From: Chaetoderma sp. LZ-2023a
Taxonomy: Eukaryota > Mollusca > Caudofoveata > Chaetodermatida > Chaetodermatidae
Direction: 5' to 3'
Length of the DNA: 64,000 bases
Assembly (NCBI GenBank): GCA_034401795.1
Contig: CM067370.1
Coordinates: 67,887,188 to 67,951,187 of the forward strand
Shown here: positions 1-9,800 of the stretch, one piece after another
How the letters are laid out: every line of letters starts with the position of its first letter
Position numbering within the stretch: position 1 is the stretch's first letter
Program-made: the position numbers and the translations under genes
The notes under the pieces: model-generated
Told to the model about the DNA's origin: nothing
Seen by the model: only the letters and a program-made list of their open reading frames with translations
The model's database searches: none

Positions 1-1444
1 AGGTAATCTGGTGATCCAGACACCAACAAAGCAGTTTCCATGTCATCATACAGAGACTGGGCGACTTCGTTCCGCCCTGGCGGTTTATGTAAGTCACAAC
101 TGTTGAGTTGTCTGAACGAATAAGAACAATCTTGCCCTGAACTTTCTGTAAGAAATGTTCCAGGCCCAGGACTACTGCTCTTAGCTCCAGTAGATTTATA
201 TGTTCCTGTGACTGTTCCAGATTCCAAAGCCCTGATATCGTGGATTCTTCCAGGCAAGCTCCCCAGCCCTCCATCGATGCATCTGTATACACAGTCACCT
301 GAGGGTGGGGAGGGGTTAGCAAAACCCCCAGCAAGAGATTCTCTGTATTCAACCACCATTGCAGGTGGTGAATCAGAGGCGCCAACACTGACACATTCGA
401 GTCCAGCGAACCTGTACTCTGGGTCCATTGTGTCATGAGAAACAACTGGATCGGCCGCCTGCGTAAGGCGGCCTGAGGAATGACTGGTTCCAACGAAACC
501 ATCAACCCCAGCATTCTCAAGTAAACCCGTGCCAGGACATGACGACTGTCGCACACTGACTGAATCAACGAGATGAGTATTTGAACTCTCTCCTGAGTAG
601 GATAAACATATCCTGTCTCCAGATCGAAGAACATCCCCAGGTAAACAAACTTCTGGGATGGAGTCAGCTCTGATTTTGGGAAATTGATCATCCAGCCCAA
701 GTCTGTGAGAATTTTCAAAACAATCTCCAGATTGGCGGACAAACTTTCCCGGGTGTGCGCTTTCAACAGCCAGTCGTCTATGTACGTGTGGACTGCTATG
801 CTTCTCCTGCGGAGGTATGCTGTGATCGCAAGAACCACACGGGTGAAAACCCGAGGAGCCGTGGAAATTCCGAAGGGCAACACCCTGAATTCCCACTGTC
901 TGCCCTGGAAAGCAAATCTCAGGAAGCGACAGAAACTCCTGTGGATGGGGATGTGGAAATAAGCGTCCTTCAAATCTATCGACGCCGTCCACATCCCCCT
1001 CTCCAACCCCGCCAACACCGAGCGCACCGTTTCCATCTTGAAACTGGGCGTCTCGATGAACTTGTTCAATGGCTTGAGGTTGAGAATCGGTCTCCACCCA
1101 CCGGTGCGTTTTGTTACCAAGAACAGGGTTGAATAGAAGCCCGGACACCTTTGTGCCGGCTGAATAGCTCCTTTCTGTACGAGGGAATTTATCTCCTCCT
1201 CGATACACAACCTTTGATCTGGATCTCTCGGAATGGGAGTCCAGACTGGCACCAGAGACAGTCGCGACGGCGGGCCTGTCATCCACTCTGGATGATACCC
1301 CACGGAAAGCCATCGCAAGACTAAACGGTCCTGAGTTAACCGTTCCCACTCTTGCATGTGGTCGGCTAGCCGGCCTCCCACCGGTCCACCTAGGGACCGC
1401 GGTGGACACAAGGCATGCAAGAGCGGCACTGTCTCCGTCGCCAT
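1..1444 (-). CDS. DIRS-A reverse transcriptase / RNase H ORF, 3' end outside window
   Basis: This frame is open on the minus strand from a stop at 1592-1594 down to the left edge. The first in-frame ATG is at 1444, 38 bp after the gag stop. Translation shows the RT order typical of DIRS elements: a GGWRPILNLKPLNKFI block, motif A IDLKDAYFHIPI, LPFGISTAPRVFTRVV, and catalytic YIDD followed by WLLKA. RNase H follows with YTDASMEGWGACL, HINLLELRAVVLGLE and SDNSTVVTYINRQGG. I saw no stop or frameshift in about 480 codons, so this is the best-preserved RT in the window. The RT copies element RNA to DNA and RNase H removes the template. The rest of RNase H and the tyrosine recombinase would lie to the left of base 1. 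The family assignment is strong because copy E pairs the same RT with a recombinase. Confidence 0.88.
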   Translation of the reverse strand, partial: MATETVPLLHALCPPRSLGGPVGGRLADHMQEWERLTQDRLVLRWLSVGYHPEWMTGPPSRLSLVPVWTPIPRDPDQRLCIEEEINSLVQKGAIQPAQRCPGFYSTLFLVTKRTGGWRPILNLKPLNKFIETPSFKMETVRSVLAGLERGMWTASIDLKDAYFHIPIHRSFCRFLRFAFQGRQWEFRVLPFGISTAPRVFTRVVLAITAYLRRRSIAVHTYIDDWLLKAHTRESLSANLEIVLKILTDLGWMINFPKSELTPSQKFVYLGMFFDLETGYVYPTQERVQILISLIQSVCDSRHVLARVYLRMLGLMVSLEPVIPQAALRRRPIQLFLMTQWTQSTGSLDSNVSVLAPLIHHLQWWLNTENLLLGVLLTPPHPQVTVYTDASMEGWGACLEESTISGLWNLEQSQEHINLLELRAVVLGLEHFLQKVQGKIVLIRSDNSTVVTYINRQGGTKSPSLCMMTWKLLCWCLDHQIT

Positions 1445-1481
1445 ACACACCGGCGTGGTCCTTACCGCGGTAAGCGCCCTG

Positions 1482-3545
1482 TCAGGAACGATAACCACGC
1501 CCAGATCCTCGCGCGACCCGCCCCGCCCCGCGCGCACCTCGGTGCACGGGCGGCTGCCTGGCTGACGGCGGCTGAGGAGCCTGCGCCCCCCTCACTGCTG
1601 GCCGAATCGCACGCGGCCGAGGCCGGCGCTGCGACGGCGGCTGGCCTCTGACTTGGCCAGCACCACCTCGAGCCTGCAGGGGACGATACGCAGGGGCCGC
1701 GGCGCGAACGTTAGCACGACGCAGCACCTCAAACTGTTCGCGCAGCGCCCTCTGGTTATTCACCAGGGTGACCGTCTCCTGGAGGTGGCGACATCCCTCA
1801 CCTCCAAAAAGACCAGGACCCGTCATAGGCGTACGGAGTAGCCTATTATACAGGTCCTGAGACGGGCACAGATTGTCCAGGGCAAATGTGCGTCTTGCCC
1901 GGACACTCCTGGTCACCGCCCGCGTCATACAGTCCAGCGCCAGGTTAATACCATCCTGGATGGTTCGCTGGACCGCGAGCGGGCCTGGCTGGCGCGATGC
2001 GGATGCCGTTACTACCCCCTGTAACAGCTGGGAGACGTGGGACAGAGCGGCAATCGAAGCCCTCCCACTCTCCTCCGCATCACGCAACGCGGTATTCGCC
2101 GAACGCAACGCGTTCGCGCACAAGACCCCCGCGTCAGAACGGGAGCCTGGCCGCGTATCCTCACCCAAAGCCGCGCGGTCATCCACGCTGGGCTTGGGTA
2201 CCACACCGTACCGCTGGTAGTCCAGGGGCACGATGCGACAACGCCTGGCCACCTCGCGAGGGGCCTTCGCGAGACGTCCACTCGTGTTAATGGACGACTC
2301 CGCCGCCTTGAACATGTCAACGACATGCTCCGCCAGCGGCAGAGAAGGCATAGCGTTAGCAGTTGGTTTCCCAGCTAACCACGGCGTGTGAACACGGTGG
2401 CTAGCCGACTGCTCCACGGGCAGATCAGGCCTAACGCTCACCAACCACTGGCAAGCGTCATACCAATCCTCCTCCGTGGCTAACTGCGAGCGCTCTACAA
2501 GACGGGGTCCTTCGTCTTCCTCCTGAGCGCAAGCAGTAGAGCTTGACGGCGGGTACGCTGATACACCTGGCAAGCCAGGGAAAACATGCGGGCCTGACAG
2601 CACCGGCATGAGAATATCACTGGTTTGACCAGGAGCAGGCACCGCGGTAGAGCGCGGGGTATATATAGCCCTACCACGGGCCCGGCCAGCACCAGCTACA
2701 CTCTCGGCAAGCCGAGGTATGCGGTACCGCTGGCCATCAGCAGCGCCCTGGGCCACCACCTGAACCGCGGACCTTACTCCAGGGTGAGTAATACCGTGGA
2801 AAAAAGCGCCTGTATTCCCCGCGAGGGGTGCACAAACGTCTTCATCCATGTCCACGTCGTCAGACGGCGACCATAGCAGGTAATCCTCATCACCCTGGTC
2901 AGAAAGATTAGACCCCGGGTCAGCAAAGAGAGCTAACCCGGGCTGACCAGGAACGGTGCCATAGGAGGTACTGGCCACCGCGGCGTGCGGATACCCCTGG
3001 ACTGATAAGCAGCCAGCGGGTTCCAGCGACAACCGTCCACGGTCCCCTATCGGCGCGGCAATAAGCCTGCTGCCAGGGCCGTGGAACGCCCCCTCTAATG
3101 GGGCCACCTCTGAATCGTCGGACAACGGAAGCGGACTAAGGAAAATCGATCCAGAGGCGGGGATTACCTGCTCCGAAGCCGATGATGAGGACAATAAAGG
3201 ATCTGGTCCAGGAAGCATGCCACGAAGCAACCCTGGAACCAAATCTTTTATTGTCCTCTTCATCTCTCCCAACATCTCGGTCCGGAAGGTCTCCATATCC
3301 ACCGCGGACGAGACCTTCCCCTTACCCTTCCTACTTACAACCTCTCGTTTCCGCTTCTTCTTCTTCTCCTCCTCTACCACCTTGTCCGTCGCCTGTAAGC
3401 AGCACAAGAATTCGGACATTAACTCGCCCCCCCAGTGCTTACATATGTCACAATTAATCAATGGACCACAAGGGCTACATCGATAACACAGATGCGGCCA
3501 GAACTTTACATGCATAAAACGTCCACAGGACGCGCAACCCGGTCC
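1482..3545 (-). CDS. DIRS-A gag-like protein, main exon
   Basis: This is an intact gag-like ORF, 687 codons from the proposed acceptor at 3545 to the stop at 1482, or about 704 residues with exon 1. Without splicing, the same frame could start at an ATG at 3611. A zinc-binding motif of pattern C-x2-C-x10-H-x-C-x2-C-x2-C-x5-C-x2-C lies at the N-terminus. A Lys/Arg-rich coiled segment (KKKKRKRE) follows, probably nuclear targeting or nucleic-acid binding. Then come a low-complexity acidic/proline middle, a conserved block (REVARRCR...RYGVVPKP), a second conserved block (LLRTPMTGPGLFGGEG) and an Arg/Gly-rich tail. Copies B, E, F and G share these blocks. The role (structural, nucleic-acid binding) is inferred from position and composition. 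No database family was checked. Confidence 0.8.
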   Translation of the reverse strand, partial: GPGCASCGRFMHVKFWPHLCYRCSPCGPLINCDICKHWGGELMSEFLCCLQATDKVVEEEKKKKRKREVVSRKGKGKVSSAVDMETFRTEMLGEMKRTIKDLVPGLLRGMLPGPDPLLSSSSASEQVIPASGSIFLSPLPLSDDSEVAPLEGAFHGPGSRLIAAPIGDRGRLSLEPAGCLSVQGYPHAAVASTSYGTVPGQPGLALFADPGSNLSDQGDEDYLLWSPSDDVDMDEDVCAPLAGNTGAFFHGITHPGVRSAVQVVAQGAADGQRYRIPRLAESVAGAGRARGRAIYTPRSTAVPAPGQTSDILMPVLSGPHVFPGLPGVSAYPPSSSTACAQEEDEGPRLVERSQLATEEDWYDACQWLVSVRPDLPVEQSASHRVHTPWLAGKPTANAMPSLPLAEHVVDMFKAAESSINTSGRLAKAPREVARRCRIVPLDYQRYGVVPKPSVDDRAALGEDTRPGSRSDAGVLCANALRSANTALRDAEESGRASIAALSHVSQLLQGVVTASASRQPGPLAVQRTIQDGINLALDCMTRAVTRSVRARRTFALDNLCPSQDLYNRLLRTPMTGPGLFGGEGCRHLQETVTLVNNQRALREQFEVLRRANVRAAAPAYRPLQARGGAGQVRGQPPSQRRPRPRAIRPAVRGAQAPQPPSARQPPVHRGARGAGRVARGSGRGYRS

Positions 3546-4307
3546 CTGAAACAGGGCAAAGGACAAGGAGTATGAGCAACTAGTTAAGCTTAGAAACTCA
3601 ATCCAACTCAAGGAGAAGGAAAACGATCATAAAGATCAATATACATCAAAAACCAGCATAGCGCTTGAATTGCTAATAAATACATAGCCAGCTGATTATG
3701 ACGTCATGAATCCCGTGACAGGAAAAATTCGATCCCAACAAAACATCCAAGTGCAAAGACGAATTGTATGCTGAATGGATAAGTTGACTACACAACCATC
3801 AGATACATATAGATAACTCTTTTCTGGCAAAAATGTTAATTATCTCCCTTTGATTGTTTACAATAATTAACATCACCACATTATCAATAACTAGATACCT
3901 GACACTTTGTATAGACAAACCATCCAACGTGACGAACCGGAAACTCCACCATCTGCACGCCTCTTAACTCTCTCCACCTCATGGGGAAGGAATTGGATCA
4001 AGAGGGCAAAGTGAGAAGACCTTTATACCAGGCCTCCAACTCACTGGACATAATTTTTCATTTGGTTAGATAACCTAACAGTGTTAGTAGGAAATGGAAC
4101 CATGGTGGAGAGAATACTAATTCTCTGGTACTGTGACGTCACCACCTAGCGTCATACAGACCTGTGGACATAAACAGAAAGAGAAATTAGTCCTAGGTAG
4201 CACCGAGTTGATATAACCCAACCAACCAAGGCGCTTATCACGGTAAACGCGAGTCCCGGAAACACAATACACCGGGAAGAAAACTCGCTAATTTTACTAG
4301 AAGTCAC
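3546..4307 (-). other. Predicted intron of DIRS-A gag, with CRE-like site
   Basis: On the minus strand the interval starts GTGACTT after CAATCAG-type exon sequence and ends in a pyrimidine tract plus TTTCAG before the zinc finger, giving 762 bp. A perfect TGACGTCA (CRE/ATF consensus) is at 3699-3706, inside GATTATGACGTCAT. The same GATTATGACGTCAT block is at 27719-27731 in copy G, and degraded forms occur in copy B near 6074 and 6110. Nothing coding was recognised. Confidence 0.6.
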
Positions 4308-4358
4308 CTGATTTAAAGGTCCTCCGTCCTCCTGTGGCGACGTATTCCTATCCGCCAT
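4308..4358 (-). CDS. DIRS-A gag first coding exon
   Basis: This is a 51-bp exon encoding MADRNTSPQEDGGPLNQ. It starts at ATG 4358 and ends CAG|GTGACT, phase 0. The main exon at 3545 also begins in phase 0, so splicing gives one continuous reading frame. Copy F has an exon of the same length with related residues (MSDAAKSPEDAPGPSHQ), and copy B a 48-bp one (MADAKMSEEPSSSSSK). This three-way agreement in position, phase and acidic Ser/Pro composition is the main support. No transcript evidence is available. Confidence 0.65.
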
Positions 4359-4479
4359 CCAAAAAAGTGACTAACACTCCAAACAAACACCACTTAAACA
4401 GTTTAAGAGAGCGAAAAAGCTATTGAACAAAAAAACATGTGTGATCTCTTTGCCAATAATCTAGCAAAGAGGAAGTGCT

Positions 4480-4636
4480 AGTCTGCGCATGCGCGGTGGT
4501 GGGGCTGGCATCCGCCAGACTACGCTCTGACTCCCTGCCCAGTAGGGGCACCTAACTGTTTTAAATCTGAGTGTTTATTGAGTGAAAGCCAATATTTAGC
4601 AATATCAAAAGTATTAGGGAGGTAAGTATACTCTTG
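4480..4636 (-). promoter_or_regulatory. DIRS-A 5' terminus and promoter region
   Basis: On the minus strand this block starts TTTCACTTCAAGAG, then ATACTTACCTCCCTAATAC, an AT-rich stretch, GTGCCCCTACTGGGCAGGG, and a TGCGCATGCGC palindrome near 4487-4498. It precedes exon 1 of copy A. Homologous blocks lie upstream of exon 1 in copies B and F, and alone at 33620-33790. Its join to the truncated gag of copy B at 4636/4637 marks the insertion boundary. TGCGCATGCGC matches the NRF1 consensus; promoter function is inference. Confidence 0.65.
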
Positions 4637-5794
4637 AAGTGAAAAGAGCCGTGCTGGCCAACGGCTTCGCCTGTAACCACGCCCGCGGGTTACCGGCGAC
4701 CGTCTCGTCCACGGTGAGCTCTGGTCTTACAGCGAGGAGCCACGCACACGCCTCTGAGCAGTCTTCATCCGTGGCTACCTGCGAACTGCCGACGAGCAAC
4801 GGGCCCTCGTCATCCTCAATGGCATTCGCAGGTATGGCCGAGGAGGAGGCTATAGACGAACCTGGCTGCCCAGGGAACGTATACGGGCCCGCGAGGGCCG
4901 GCATAGCATTCTCCATAGGCAAACCAAGCTCCAAGGCCGCGCTTGTGCGATGGGGGTTACACACACCAGCGCGGCCCGGAACGTCCGTGTGAGACTCCAC
5001 GTCCAACCGTGGAATCTTATACGGCCGGCCGTCTGCTCCAAAGCGGGCCACAGGCTGAACCATGAAACCTGCTCCCGAGGGAACAGTGCCATAGGTGCGA
5101 GCGTTCACGCTCCCCAACAGAGGAGTGTAGGCGCTCACATCCATGTCTTCATGATCCACCTGTGGACCGAGCAGGTAGTCCTCATCATCTTCCTGGTCAG
5201 GAAAGTTAGGCTCTGGATTAGTAAGGAAAACTAACCCAGACTGACCAGGAGACTGCTCAAAGGCAGATGACGAGTTTACTCCGCGAGTGATCGTGGTCAG
5301 GCCCGTTGGTCGGGTCCCGCCTGATGCTTCTCGCGCCGCTGGCACCCCAGGCGATGCGAACATTAAGCCTGGGTCCAAGACGGCCGCCCCTGGATCACTA
5401 AACGCATTGTCCGAGCTAATAGGCCATGATCCAGGGACGGGGGCTACCTGCACCGAGGTCGATGCGCAGGAAGTTGAAACACCTGTGCCAGGCAACATGC
5501 CGCGAAGCATGTCAGGCATCAGGTCTTTCAAAGTCCTGCGCATCTCACTCACCAACTCACTCTTGAAGGGCTCGAGACCACTCTTCTCCGAGGCCTTCTT
5601 CTTACCGTCCTTCTTTGGTTTCTTCCCCTCCTCTGCCATCATCCTCGCCTGTAAAGAGAAGAATTCAGAGGTTAGACCCCCCCCCCCCACTTTTCACAAA
5701 TAACACATTTGTTGGACAGCCTACAAGCTGAACACAGATGGCAAGGGTGGGGGAAGAATCTAGCCTTCATAGACTTGAGGCAGGACGGACACTT
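4637..5794 (-). pseudogene. DIRS-B gag-like main exon, truncated and frameshifted
   Basis: This is a homologue of the DIRS-A gag exon. After an acceptor (CTTTTCAG) at 5795 it encodes the same eight-ligand zinc finger (CPSCLKSMKARFFPHPC and following CxxC pairs). The frame then shifts at a 12-bp C tract on the plus strand (5677-5688). The second frame continues through the lysine-rich segment and the conserved middle to about residue 350, where the copy stops abruptly at the 5' end of copy A. The missing C-terminal part presumably lies beyond copy A, outside the window. The shift at a homopolymer could be genuine slippage or an assembly error. Confidence 0.8.
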
Positions 5795-6726
5795 CTGAAA
5801 AGACGGATACAAAGACAATGAGTATGACAGTCTCAAAGCCTTGATAATGGATCTTTTAAGAAGAAACCAAAACAACCACGAGAGAAGACATCCACTATTA
5901 CGACCACCCTGACGGGACAGGCGACTTCTCTAGTTAATAACTCCAAATACAACCAGAACCCCATTCTTTTTAGATTAAGAGAGAGAGAAAAAGAACATGA
6001 CTATCTAGATATCTCTCTACACTTCTTAATAAACAGGGGATGAACACATCACCGACTTCTCCAAACTAAGATTATGACATCAAGGAAAGAGAAACTCTGG
6101 TTGATTATGACATCAAACCTCACTATGCAAAAGCTCCTACCAGGAGAGGGGACGTCAGATTTATGTAAGAAATATCTAGATCTCCAGACATTCTCAGCTC
6201 TCGACTAATATAATATTAAATTATATATACTCGAGAACCCATGCACACGCAAGAGAGAAAATAGTGCAATAGCAAACGGCAGCAGAAAATGTAATTATTT
6301 TCAAATAATCATGCGCCATAATTAATAACTCCCTTAGCCTGGGCACAGGCAACCATCCTCTTGTGCAGGAAACACGTCCATCCATCCGCCGAGACTCCTC
6401 TTCCAGAAGAACTGATGAGGGGGGATGGGACAAAAGGAAGGAGATATTTTATTTATTAATATATTATATCTCCAACCCTTAGACATATCACGATGATAAG
6501 TCATCCTGGGACGTGAACACCTTCCAGAGAAGACCAGGCAACCTTGTATAGACACAAGACCGACCTGTAAGCATAAAACACAAGAGTTTATTAGCCCTAG
6601 GCGCTGGGAAAAAATTTACAAGGATTCCCAGCGCCTGAAAACGCGGTACCGCCGAAAACGGCCGCTACGAAAACCGGTAACACACGAAAGTTACAAGTCT
6701 CAAATAAAAGCCAGGAACAATGTCAC
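5795..6726 (-). other. Predicted intron of DIRS-B gag
   Basis: This 932-bp interval has a GTGACA donor (minus) at 6726 and a pyrimidine-rich TTTTCAG acceptor at 5795. It contains two GATTATGACATCA blocks that look like decayed versions of the CRE-like block in copies A and G. No coding sequence was recognised. Confidence 0.55.
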
Positions 6727-6774
6727 CTTGGATGATGACGAGGAGGGCTCCTCTGACATTTTCGCATCAGCCAT
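6727..6774 (-). CDS. DIRS-B gag first coding exon
   Basis: This 48-bp exon encodes MADAKMSEEPSSSSSK from ATG 6774 and ends AAG|GTGACA in phase 0. It matches the position and phase of the first exons of copies A and F. The downstream main exon is broken, so it belongs to a dead copy. Confidence 0.55.
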
Positions 6775-6859
6775 GATAGATTTGGATGTATTGTTCTCTT
6801 ATGAATTCAGAAAAGCGCCTGTAAGGAATTTCCACCAGTTGCTTCCAGCCAATATATTA

Positions 6860-7040
6860 GAAAACGGAAGTACCGGTGTGCGCATGCGCAGAGGGTGGTG
6901 TTTGTCATGTGCATGACTGTGTACTTCCACCTGCCCATTAGGGGCACCTAACTTTTTATAATTCTGAATATTATTGAATTTAGAGCCGATATACTAGTAT
7001 ATCAAGAGTGTTAGGGAGGTAAGTATGTTCTCATGATGTG
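6860..7040 (-). promoter_or_regulatory. DIRS-B 5' terminus and promoter region
   Basis: Minus-strand homologue of the DIRS-A 5' block: TTTCACATCATGAG, ATACTTACCTCCCTAACAC-like core, GTGCCCCTAATGGGCAGG and a perfect TGCGCATGCGC palindrome at about 6881-6892. The plus strand reads GGGAGGTAAGTATG at the end of the element. Confidence 0.6.
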
Positions 7041-8005
7041 AAATCAGTCATTCCTATGTTGAATTTTCAAAAGTAATTAATTTTATGCCATAATTCAATA
7101 CATTTAAAATTTGGAATGGATAGAGTTAAAGATAGACCACCCTTCTGTCAAATAAATGCATGTTTTTATTTATTTTCAAAACTTTGGGACTTGCTGAATA
7201 TTAGTTTGACTGTTTGCATCAGTCTATCTGAAGGGTGTTAGTGTGCTATGCCAAATTGTTTTCATAATATTACTGTAGTAAAGGTATTCAGGCAAGAGTA
7301 TTTCTGAAAACCCTGGGTTGCAGAAAGTATAGGGTTAAGCAGATCATTGTGTGTTATTTCTAATCTTAAGCCAGCGCCCTCACAGGCCAATTATCACACC
7401 TATACCATTGAATTGTAAAGAGGCTCAGCATGTGATTGTGGTTATCAGAGATTATCAGACCTGGCTCTATTACTAGCGTGGCAAAGAGAATAATTAACTC
7501 AGGTATCTGAACTAAAGGTGAGACATCCTGTTGATAACCCCTATGCGGCCAAGACAATTACAGTGAATAGTAACCGTACCTACATTGTACATTATGACTT
7601 TTAAACACGACTTAGCACAAATTTTTGAAAATTTTTCACTGAAATGACTGGCTTAGTAAAAGCGGCAGTCATTTCACGAGTAAATTTGTTTTCCAGCCAA
7701 ATTAGTTTCAAAATATTCTGCAGTTTTCTCACATAGTGTCCTTGAAAATGATAGCTGAGGAATTCATTGGTGAAAGGGTTAAGGCATGTATTAGCTATAT
7801 TTGACTCCTAGCACTCCAATGTCAACAAAAAACATTTTTCAAATAAAATTAAAAGATACTGTTTTTTTATTTTCAACAAATTTGTCATTGCCCAACAAAA
7901 TTGTTGAAAAATGAAAACCAGTTTCCTTGGTATAGTCACAATAAAATATAGAATTTTTAATTATTGACATTAGAGGGCAAGGGGTTAAGCATTAATTTTA
8001 TTTAC
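7041..8005. other. Intronic or intergenic stretch, no gene recognised
   Basis: AT-rich sequence without convincing coding potential. It holds a decayed core of the fold-back MITE at about 7622-7690 (ATGACTGGCT ... CAGTCATTTC arms), and near 7708 a short copy of the dispersed repeat that reads TTAGTTTCAAAATATTC. Confidence 0.5.
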
Positions 8006-8212
8006 CTTCAAAATCTTGATGTCTTTGCTGATATGTGTGTCTGCACTGTCTGTATCAGCCTGTTCAACAGGACTTTCAGTAGACTTCTCATGCTTCTCAT
8101 AGTGTATTTTCATCCTTGCTACCTTGTTGACAACTGTGTACTCACATTCTCTACACTTAGCCATTTGTTTGCCATTAATCTTAACTTCCAAAAAGTGCTT
8201 CCAAATTGGATC
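8006..8212 (-). CDS. Possible BED-type zinc-finger exon (hAT-derived?)
   Basis: This minus-strand open segment lies between an acceptor (CCTAAG at 8213) and a donor (AAG|GTAAATAA at 8005). It encodes DPIWKHFLEVKINGKQMAKC and then a CxxC pair, spacing residues and H-x4-H (HYEKHEK). The W..F, KCxxC and H...H pattern is that of BED zinc fingers, found in hAT transposases and in host genes derived from them. A Ser/Thr/Asp-rich tail follows. No transposase core was seen nearby. It may be an exon of a domesticated ZBED-like gene or a remnant of an element. Confidence 0.45.
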
Positions 8213-9430
8213 CTTAGGAACATATTAACTATTTCAAATACCATCAACACATAAATATTCAGGACAACAGAAGAATTCAAAGATTAATGTAGCACAAGGA
8301 TATCTTTTTACTAATTGTCTAATTGATATCTAGCATTAACTGAGGATAGATGAAAACTTGAAGAATCTAATTTATATTCTATCAGCTTAATGCCTTAATC
8401 CCAAATTTGGATAAGATCTTATGTAAACATAGCTAATGTGTGTACTGAGTAGTGCATTCTAAAATAGCCTTAGAGAGCAAGGGTCATCAGTTAATTGTTG
8501 AAACAACATCTTAGCAGACTATATTTTCTCTATGAGTTTAAGATTCTTCCATAGGCCATGAACATTTTGCAAGAAATAGATTTAGACACAGAGACAGTTC
8601 TCAATAATATTAACATCTAGCTGTACATAGGTAGTCTAATATGTTTACATTATTGATTAAATAGGGTTTCTGTGGGTTTAACACAACTGGTCGAAATATA
8701 CAGAGTTAAAACATTTAAGACAAACAAAAGTTGAAAAAAATTAACCCATGGATTATAGAAAGAAGCAAATAAGACTCCTAATTTATTGAAATCATATGTG
8801 TCCTTTTAGATTATTATTATTATTATTATATAGCAATAAAGTATCCAAAAACACATGTAGATAACCATCCATCAATATGTACATGTACCTGTATGTGTCT
8901 AAATGCTCTATAGTTGTTTTAAGAAAATTACATTTCAGAAAAATATTTTTTATACCAATATTTTAGGTTTTGGACAGTTTTGGACAATTTAAGGTGTCCA
9001 AAACCTATTTTGGACGGACGGTTTAAACCATGGTTTAAACCACGGTTTAAACCACTAGTGTCCAAAACTTGCCAACCCTGATTTTAATTATCATTAATGA
9101 TTACACATTTATGGTAGTCTTCTAAGACAAACTTTATTTAATTTTGGTGAGCTTTCACACATAAATGCGATTTTGTTTCACCCTCGAAACCTTCCAACAA
9201 CAATGTTTCGTTTTAAGTAGTCCAAGCGCATCTGACTAGTCTGCCAAACTATTATGATGTCTGCTGACCATGTTAAACGAATCATCTTTCGCTATACATG
9301 TTCAGATGCCTACCCTCCTACATGTCCTAGGGCTCTTGTAGCAAAGTTTTGTTCAAATAAGTTAAGTGGTTCAGCTTTTAAAGAACTTACTGAAACATTC
9401 AGAAAACTGTAAGCCAATAGTTCCATTGGT
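8213..9430. other. Non-coding stretch with small palindromic cluster
   Basis: Nothing coding was recognised. There is an (ATT)n run near 8814-8831. At 8966-9081 there is a compact element-like cluster with TTTTGGACA and TGTCCAAAAC repeats in both orientations, around a 12-bp tandem of the palindrome GGTTTAAACC. Confidence 0.5.
9020..9053. repeat. Three tandem GGTTTAAACC palindromes
   Basis: The 10-bp perfect palindrome GGTTTAAACC begins at 9020, 9032 and 9044, a 12-bp period. Inverted TGTCCAAAAC motifs flank it. Confidence 0.85.
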
Positions 9431-9434
9431 GATT

Positions 9435-9800
9435 TCTCAAATATTCTTCTCTTGATCAGCAAATGGACATTTCTCAAGCACATTGTAGAAGCTTTTTTTT
9501 ATCTGTACTGACAATTAACCCTTGAAATTAGAGTCTCAATTTGAAGATGACTATACAACAACTGATCTGATTTACATTAGTTTCAAAATATTCAACAGAA
9601 TGTACATTACAGGATTTTTTCTCTGGTCTGTGAGGGTTATAGGGTTTAACAAATAAGCAATTAACAATATTTAACAATTTACTGGCCAAACCAGCCAAAA
9701 CCTGCATGTGCAGTGGTCTTGAGGAATGTCCTTTTGCAGGCCAAGAGATTATTTTTGACAATGGACCACTGAAATGCATGGCTCAATAACACAGGCAGTA
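9435..9800. mobile_element. Fold-back MITE fragments (TTAA/CCCTT family)
   Basis: Two half-copies of the dispersed fold-back MITE. One reads TTCTCTTGATCAGCAAATGG near 9450. The other contains GTCCTTTTGCAGGCCAAGAG near 9730. A TTAACCCTTGAAAT end lies at about 9516. Between them is a copy of the TTAGTTTCAAAATATTCAAC repeat. Confidence 0.6.

Noticed and set aside
208-1132. Plus-strand open frames over the left edge
   Set aside because: They are shadows of the minus-strand RT/RNase H reading, which shows real catalytic motifs.
1873-2378. Several plus-strand frames of 100-115 codons
   Set aside because: Antisense shadows of the GC-rich gag ORF of DIRS-A; arginine-rich translation without domains.
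4600-4640. Resemblance of ATACTTACC-type ends to the 5' end of U1 snRNA
   Set aside because: Only the first 9-10 bases match; the Sm site and the U1 stem-loops are absent. It is better read as an element end that equals the complement of a splice donor.
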